From Mycteria americana (taxonomy: Eukaryota > Chordata > Aves > Ciconiiformes > Ciconiidae), in assembly GCF_035582795.1 (NCBI RefSeq), contig NC_134374.1:25187798-25251797 (forward strand): a DNA stretch of 64,000 nt, in the 5' to 3' direction. Both the position numbers and the translations under genes were made by a program. The notes beneath the pieces are model-generated. The model was not told the DNA's origin. It did not search any database and was given only the letters and a program-made list of their open reading frames with translations. Of this stretch, positions 59,247 through 64,000 are shown piece by piece. How positions within the stretch are numbered: the stretch's first letter is position 1; every line of letters starts with the position of its first letter.

Positions 59247-61316
59247 ATGGCCGGTTTTTGCCCGGGCAGGGGGTCAGGGCGGGCTCCCCCCGTGCCGGCG
59301 GGGCTGCCGGCGTAGCCTGCCTGCAGCCGGGCGGGCAGCATATGGAAAGGATCTGGGTGTAATATCCCGGGCTGCAGCGCGGCTTTGCTGAAGAGGCCAC
59401 TTCAGCAGGGGACGCGGCGTGGTTAGTCCTCCCGGCTGACACATCCCAGGCCTTCCTCAGACTTGAAAGAGCTCGAGTTCGCCTTTGAATCTGAGGATTT
59501 ACAGCCCTTTTAGGCCTCTTCAATAAAAGCACGGCTCCCTCCTCAGACAGAGCCCACCGTCTCCCTCCTCCGGGCTCATTATCCCGGGGATTTGTGTTGC
59601 TCGCTCTCGCGCGCTCTCGCTCTGTTGTTCGCTACCGCCGCTTTCTTCAGATGTGCGGCCGAGAACTTCAGAGCATAAAAGCGGAGCCAGCGTGAGCCGG
59701 GGGAGCTGGGGGTCCCGGCGCTGCCAGGACGCGGCCCCGGCCATGAGCACGAGCAAGCCCGGCTCCAGACCCAGCACGGTGCAGGGAGAGGACCCCTCAG
59801 CTGGTGATGCTGGGGGTCCGCCAGCATCTCCCCCTGCGGTTGGGGAGCATCGGCTCCCCATGCCCCGCGTGTTCCTGGTGATCCCTCTGCCATCCCTCGT
59901 GGGCTACACAGGGCCGCGAGCAAACCGGGATGAGCTCCCGTCTCTCCGGGCGAGCACGCGGAGAGCGCCGGGCGCATGGCGTGCGCCCACCCCTCTCTGC
60001 CTCGTCTCGGCACATGCGGGCACTTAAGCATCCTCAGCCCTGCAGATCATGTCTGCTTTATACAGGCACGTCAAGCCTCTAACTGTTTAAAGAGAGGCTT
60101 AGGAAAGAGTCCAGAGAAACGACATAATAATTATTGTATTACAAATTGTTTCCTTTAATGGGCCCTGTCGGATCGCTCAGTCTGCTAAACACATTGTGCC
60201 CTCCCCCAGCCCCGCGCTGCCGCGGCCCCTTTCCACCGCTCCAGCCTCCCCTCGCAAACCCGGCTCCGCTGGAAAATTCCTCCTGCCGAGGAGCCCGGGT
60301 GGCGGGGCGAGGGACGGGGGCTGCGTGGGCACCCACCCGGCCCCCCGCAAGGCGGGGAGGATGGGGCGGCCCCGTCTCTGAGGAGGGGTCCTCTCCCTCG
60401 GGCGGGCGGTGGTCCCTGCCCCTTCCCTTGCTCCGCAGCGTTGCCTTGCCCTGGGCTTTGCACCTCCCAAGGGCTTTCGGGTCAGCGGCAGCCCCAGCTG
60501 ATGCTCGGGGCTCACGGGCACCTACTCACCGGTCAAAAACTTCTTGCCCTGCCTGCACCGGTGCCGCAGGCAGGGCAGGACGGGCAGAGTGAGGCTCCTG
60601 CCCTTCCCCGGCGTTTCGGTGCTTGCGTTGGTGGTGGACGGCTCCCAGGCAGCTTTTTGGCAGCTCCCACCCCTGAGGGCTGTGGGGCGTAAGGAGAGGA
60701 GCCACCAGCAGCAGCGCGAATTTTTTCGCTGCCCCCAAAGAATAAACGTGTTGGAATTAAGCAGCAGGTTACGTTTCTTCAAGGCCGAGCAGCAAATATG
60801 TTTTAAATTTGGCAGCCGGCAGCAGAGAGCGGGTGGGAGAAATTTTCCAGGTATTGCGTTACACTTTCCCCTAAAAGGGCTCTGCTTTGGGGCTGGCGAT
60901 TAAAGGGAGGAGAGGAGGGGCGGCCCCGGGCGCGGGGATGGGGGCTGCGGGCCCTGGGGGAGCGGACCCCCTCCCTCGCGCGTGCTCGCGGCCCCGCGCG
61001 CTCCCGCTCCCTCCGGCGCGCTCCCGAGGGCGCGGGGGCCGTGATGCTCGCCCCGGCTGACTCAGGCCCTGCCCGGGGCAGGGGTGCGCTGCGGGGGACG
61101 GCCGGGATTAATTTTTGGGCTTCCTCCCTCTGGGCGCGATGGGAAATTTCCACCTGGCTGTGGGCACCGCCCCGTTCCCCCGGCCTGCCGGGCTCTGCCT
61201 TGCCCTCCTCTCCTCCTCTGATGTCTTTAATAAACTCTTCATGCAAGAGTGAGCCTGGGATCCACTCCCAGCACGGAACTGGGGCTCGGCCAATTAGTCA
61301 ATTATTTTAGAGGAAG

Positions 61317-61322
<6 letters not shown>

Positions 61323-61349
<27 letters not shown>
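61323..61349. repeat. Poly(A) run of 27
   Basis: A pure A-run in intron 1. No retroelement body is recognisable directly upstream. Confidence 0.85.
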
Positions 61350-61352
<3 letters not shown>

Positions 61353-63255
61353 TGTTTTTTTAGGGAAAGCTCTGGCCAATGCATCAGCGAGCAGCCCCTC
61401 TCCTGCGGGGCTGAGCTGGAGGGGCTCCACGCAGCTCCTGCCGTGGTGACCGCTGCCTGCAGTCGCCGAGCCCCGGCGTGTCCCCCCGTGTTGGCGGGAC
61501 GGGACGCTGCCCCTCGCACCGAGCAAGAGACGGGGTCTTGGCAGCTGCCTGCGCTCTGGCTCGCTGCCTGTCCCCCCTGCACCCGGCTGTCCCGCCCAGC
61601 GTGTCCCTCGTCCCTGGGCGGCCGGGCGGGTGGTCCATGAGCATCCCCTCCGGAGCTGGCACCGGTGCATCCCATTGTTACCAGAGCCCCTTCCCTCTCG
61701 CTGGGCAGAGCCGCGGAGCCCCGCGGTCCCCGCTGCCCGAGGGGAGCGGGGGGCCCGGCCGGGCTGGGATTTCAGGAAGGCGCTCGGAGGTGCGAAGGGC
61801 TGGAGGCAGCTGGAATTTCCCCTTCAGCTGCGTTTGGTTTTAAATTTGTATTGTTGTTCTTCGTGTAAATTTTGGGAGGACGCGGCTTGGTTGTGCACCC
61901 CTGCCTGCGCATCCATGCTGACACGTGCTCTCTGGTGGTGTGCCTCCCTCCCCTGCATCCTCGTTAGCGGTGCCTTGGCTGTAGCTAATTGCTGAAATAA
62001 TTGGGGCAGCAACGGCCAGGCAAGGCAGCGGTGCTGGACCGGGGTCGGCGGAGGGAGAGGAGAGGAGAGGAGGGTCTGTGCCTCCTGGCCCCCCAGCCCT
62101 CTCCCACCCCCCTGTCCTGCGCCGGCACGGCTTTGTGCCCCTTGGCGTTGCTGCAGTAGGAGAACTTTTTCTTGTTTTCTTTCTTTTTTGCTCGTGCCTG
62201 AGCTACAGAAAAGCTCTTTGGTGGGGACAGAGGATGGAGGAGAGCCCGCTCGCGGGGTGCTGGGGTGTTCCCTCCCCGCAAGCGATGGGTGCTGGGGCTC
62301 GGGGGGAGGCTCTGCAGGGCCGCCCCGTCCCTGTAGCTGCGGTGACGGCAGGGAGAGGGGCACAGCCCCTGCTGGCTTCGGTGGCTGAGAGCGCTTGAGA
62401 TGGCACGTGTTGGTGGGCAGGCCAGCCGGCCAGCCTCACGTCTTGGGATTTTTCCCCTCGTTTTCCTCTGCAGAATTAAACTTTGTTCCCAAAAGGGCTG
62501 GGGAGGGGGTGGCACCCCAGGGTAATGGTGGGGAGCAGCCAGTACCTTCCCAGGGACTGGCTCCGGTGACAGTCCTGCGTGACCGGGGCGAGGGGCTCCC
62601 ATGCGAGTCCCTTTCCAGGACCGGTTCCCGATCCCAGGGTGGTTTAACACTTGATGATGCTTTTGATCTCTGCCCTGACATGGTTAGCGATGGGTGCTGC
62701 ATCCCTAATTACCCCCTTCATGTGGGGCTGTGCTGGTTGGTTGTGCTTACCCGGTCTCTCTCTCAAGGAAAAAAAAATAAAAAAATACCCTGCAAGGGCG
62801 TGTGCGGGGTGGGGGAGCGCAGCGTGCTTTCCCATACCACGCAGGAATCCTACAGCGCTCTTCATGTAGCCCTGGGTGTTCCCACCCACAGCAGGCAGCT
62901 TCATGCTCCTTGGCTGGTTTCATCACATCCAGGAGAGGCACGAAAGTCTTCCAAAACCACCTCCTTTTGCTGCGCGTGGAGCCGGTGGGCTTGGGAAGGC
63001 GGGTGGGGGTGCCCCCTTTCAGGGTGCCAACCGGTCAGTGGGGCTGGGGGTTTGCTGGTCGTGCCGCCTGGCCGGGGGAGCACCGGTGCCCGCCTAGCGT
63101 CCCTTCTCGGCTGGGTTTTACCCCTTTCGGGGTGCAGGCTGCATGTCGTGTCCCCAGCCTGGGGAGGGGGCGTCTGGGGTGGGGAAGGGCTGCGGGGTCC
63201 TCCTGGCTCCTGCTCTCCCAGGCAAGGGCCTTTCCTCCTTATTTTTCCTCTTTGA

Positions 63256-63593
63256 GGAGGGAGGCGCGTGGGTTGAGGACGGAGGCGCGTGGGTTGAGGA
63301 TGGAAGCACGTGGGTTGAGGACGGAAGCACGTGGGTTGAGGACGGAGGCGCGTGGGTTGAGGACAGAGGCGCGTGGGTTGAGGGTTGAGGACGGAGGCGC
63401 GTGGGTTGAGGACGGAAGCACGTGGGTTGAGGACGAAGGCGCGTGGGTTGAGGACGGAGGCACGTGGGTTGAGGACGGAGGCACGTGGGTTGAGGACGGA
63501 AGCACGTGGGTTGAGGATGAAGGCGCGTGGGTTGAGGACGGAAGCACGTGGGTTGAGGATGAAGGCGCGTGGGTTGAGGACGGAGGCGCGTGG
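63256..63593. repeat. 21-bp minisatellite with repeated CACGTG/CGCGTG, ~15 copies
   Basis: The unit reads GAGGACGGA(A/G)GC(A/G)CGTGGGTT, repeated about 15 times with one short insertion near 63381. Seven units carry GCACGTGGG and about nine carry GCGCGTGGG, the difference expected from CpG decay or its reverse. Because 21 is a multiple of three, several frames stay open with seven-residue repeats (GAWVEDG, EARGLRT). These are by-products of the repeat. It lies in EFNB1 intron 1. Confidence 0.93.
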
Positions 63594-64000
63594 ACCATCC
63601 TGCAGCGCTCCCAGGAGTTCATCCATGCCTGTAAAGCAGTCGGGGGTTTGTGGGACATCAAACTTGCAAGTAAAGCATTAACGTGCTGCAGCATCGTACC
63701 AGTGCACAGATGGAGCAGAGAAATTTTTGTATTTCTTATCCGAGAGTGCTTTCTCCTTAAGGTGCCTACAGGTGCCCGTCCCTGGTGCACCCAGTTCACC
63801 CCGTGTGCCTGAGACCTGGCGGGAGGGACCTTGCCCGCCCTGTGCCCTCCGTTGGGAAAGCCTCCCCTGCCTACTTCTTGTCGGGGAAGGGGGGGGAGAA
63901 TCCCTTTCCTAGTTTATTAAAGATAAAGAGATTTGTTGATAGTATGAATGGTTTCCTTACACAAGGACGGGGAGCGGGTGACAGATACAAGAGCGGTGGG

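Larger units (their letters stand above)
52063..64000 (+). other. EFNB1: EFNB1 intron 1 (incomplete, at least 11.9 kb)
   Basis: The intron opens with donor GTACGT at 52063. Exon 2 of an ephrin-B gene should encode most of the receptor-binding domain, including a GLV(I/L)YP-type strand and IGDKLDIICP-like residues. I looked for that reading in the + strand frames up to 64000 and did not find it, so the acceptor lies beyond the window. The first 700 bases are dense in A- and T-runs. The rest is mostly GC-rich single-copy DNA with G-runs at 58227-58243 and 59228-59246, a TA/TG tract near 52890-52926, a GGA tract near 53011-53033 and a 21-bp array at 63256-63593. Open frames in the intron show no recognisable domains. 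Confidence 0.85.

Noticed and set aside
62802..63812. 336-codon + strand frame and 241-codon minus-strand frame near the window end
   Set aside because: Both are extended by the 21-bp array in intron 1, with no ephrin exon 2 residues and no other domain.

Overview
The window is vertebrate nuclear DNA, most probably from a bird. It is GC-rich, dense in CpG and minisatellites, and poor in interspersed repeats. It carries one degraded CR1/L3-type LINE fragment and one solo retroviral LTR of a type I recognise from avian genomes. The one gene I can identify is ephrin-B1 (EFNB1). Its first coding exon lies on the + strand at 51947-52062, and intron 1 fills the rest of the window to 64000 without reaching exon 2. 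In birds EFNB1 belongs to the block homologous to part of the mammalian X (chromosome 4A, or 4p in chicken). That placement is an inference from gene identity.

Layout. From 1 to about 51.3 kb I find no exon of a known protein. This stretch is the 5' intergenic flank of EFNB1, broken by tandem arrays. There is a compound array at 6.5-8.1 kb, a degenerate array at 33.9-34.6 kb, a 72-bp higher-order array at 41.9-42.8 kb, a 21-bp array at 43.3-43.6 kb, a 24-bp array at 47.4-48.5 kb, and a roughly 45-bp array running into an A/C-rich array at 50.0-51.3 kb. Single-copy blocks lie between them. Some are AT-richer and rich in TAAT-type motifs, so they are reasonable enhancer candidates, but conservation cannot be tested from one sequence. 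Two small low-copy repeats recur in direct orientation: an 82-bp unit near 9.6 and 10.7 kb, and a unit of about 285 bp at 6.1 and 30.0 kb.

The EFNB1 promoter sits in a CpG island from about 51.32 to 52.34 kb, with an inverted CCAAT box, GC/KLF-type boxes and a four-codon upstream ORF (ATG-GGC-GCC-stop) just before the start codon. About 340 bp upstream of the start codon is a perfect 48-bp inverted repeat with a 2-base spacer. It is either a striking cruciform-forming element or an assembly fold-back artefact. Intron 1 begins with many A- and T-homopolymers and ends, within this window, with a 21-bp array that repeatedly presents CACGTG.

The longest open frames (612, 692, 515, 490 and 402 codons) come from tandem arrays whose periods are multiples of three. 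I do not regard them as genes. The one long ORF outside an array (1218-2909, 563 codons) is longer than chance predicts but shows no domain. I found no clear evidence of a new multi-gene system. The best leads are the promoter hairpin, the stacked repeat arrays at the EFNB1 promoter, the minimal uORF and the E-box array in intron 1.
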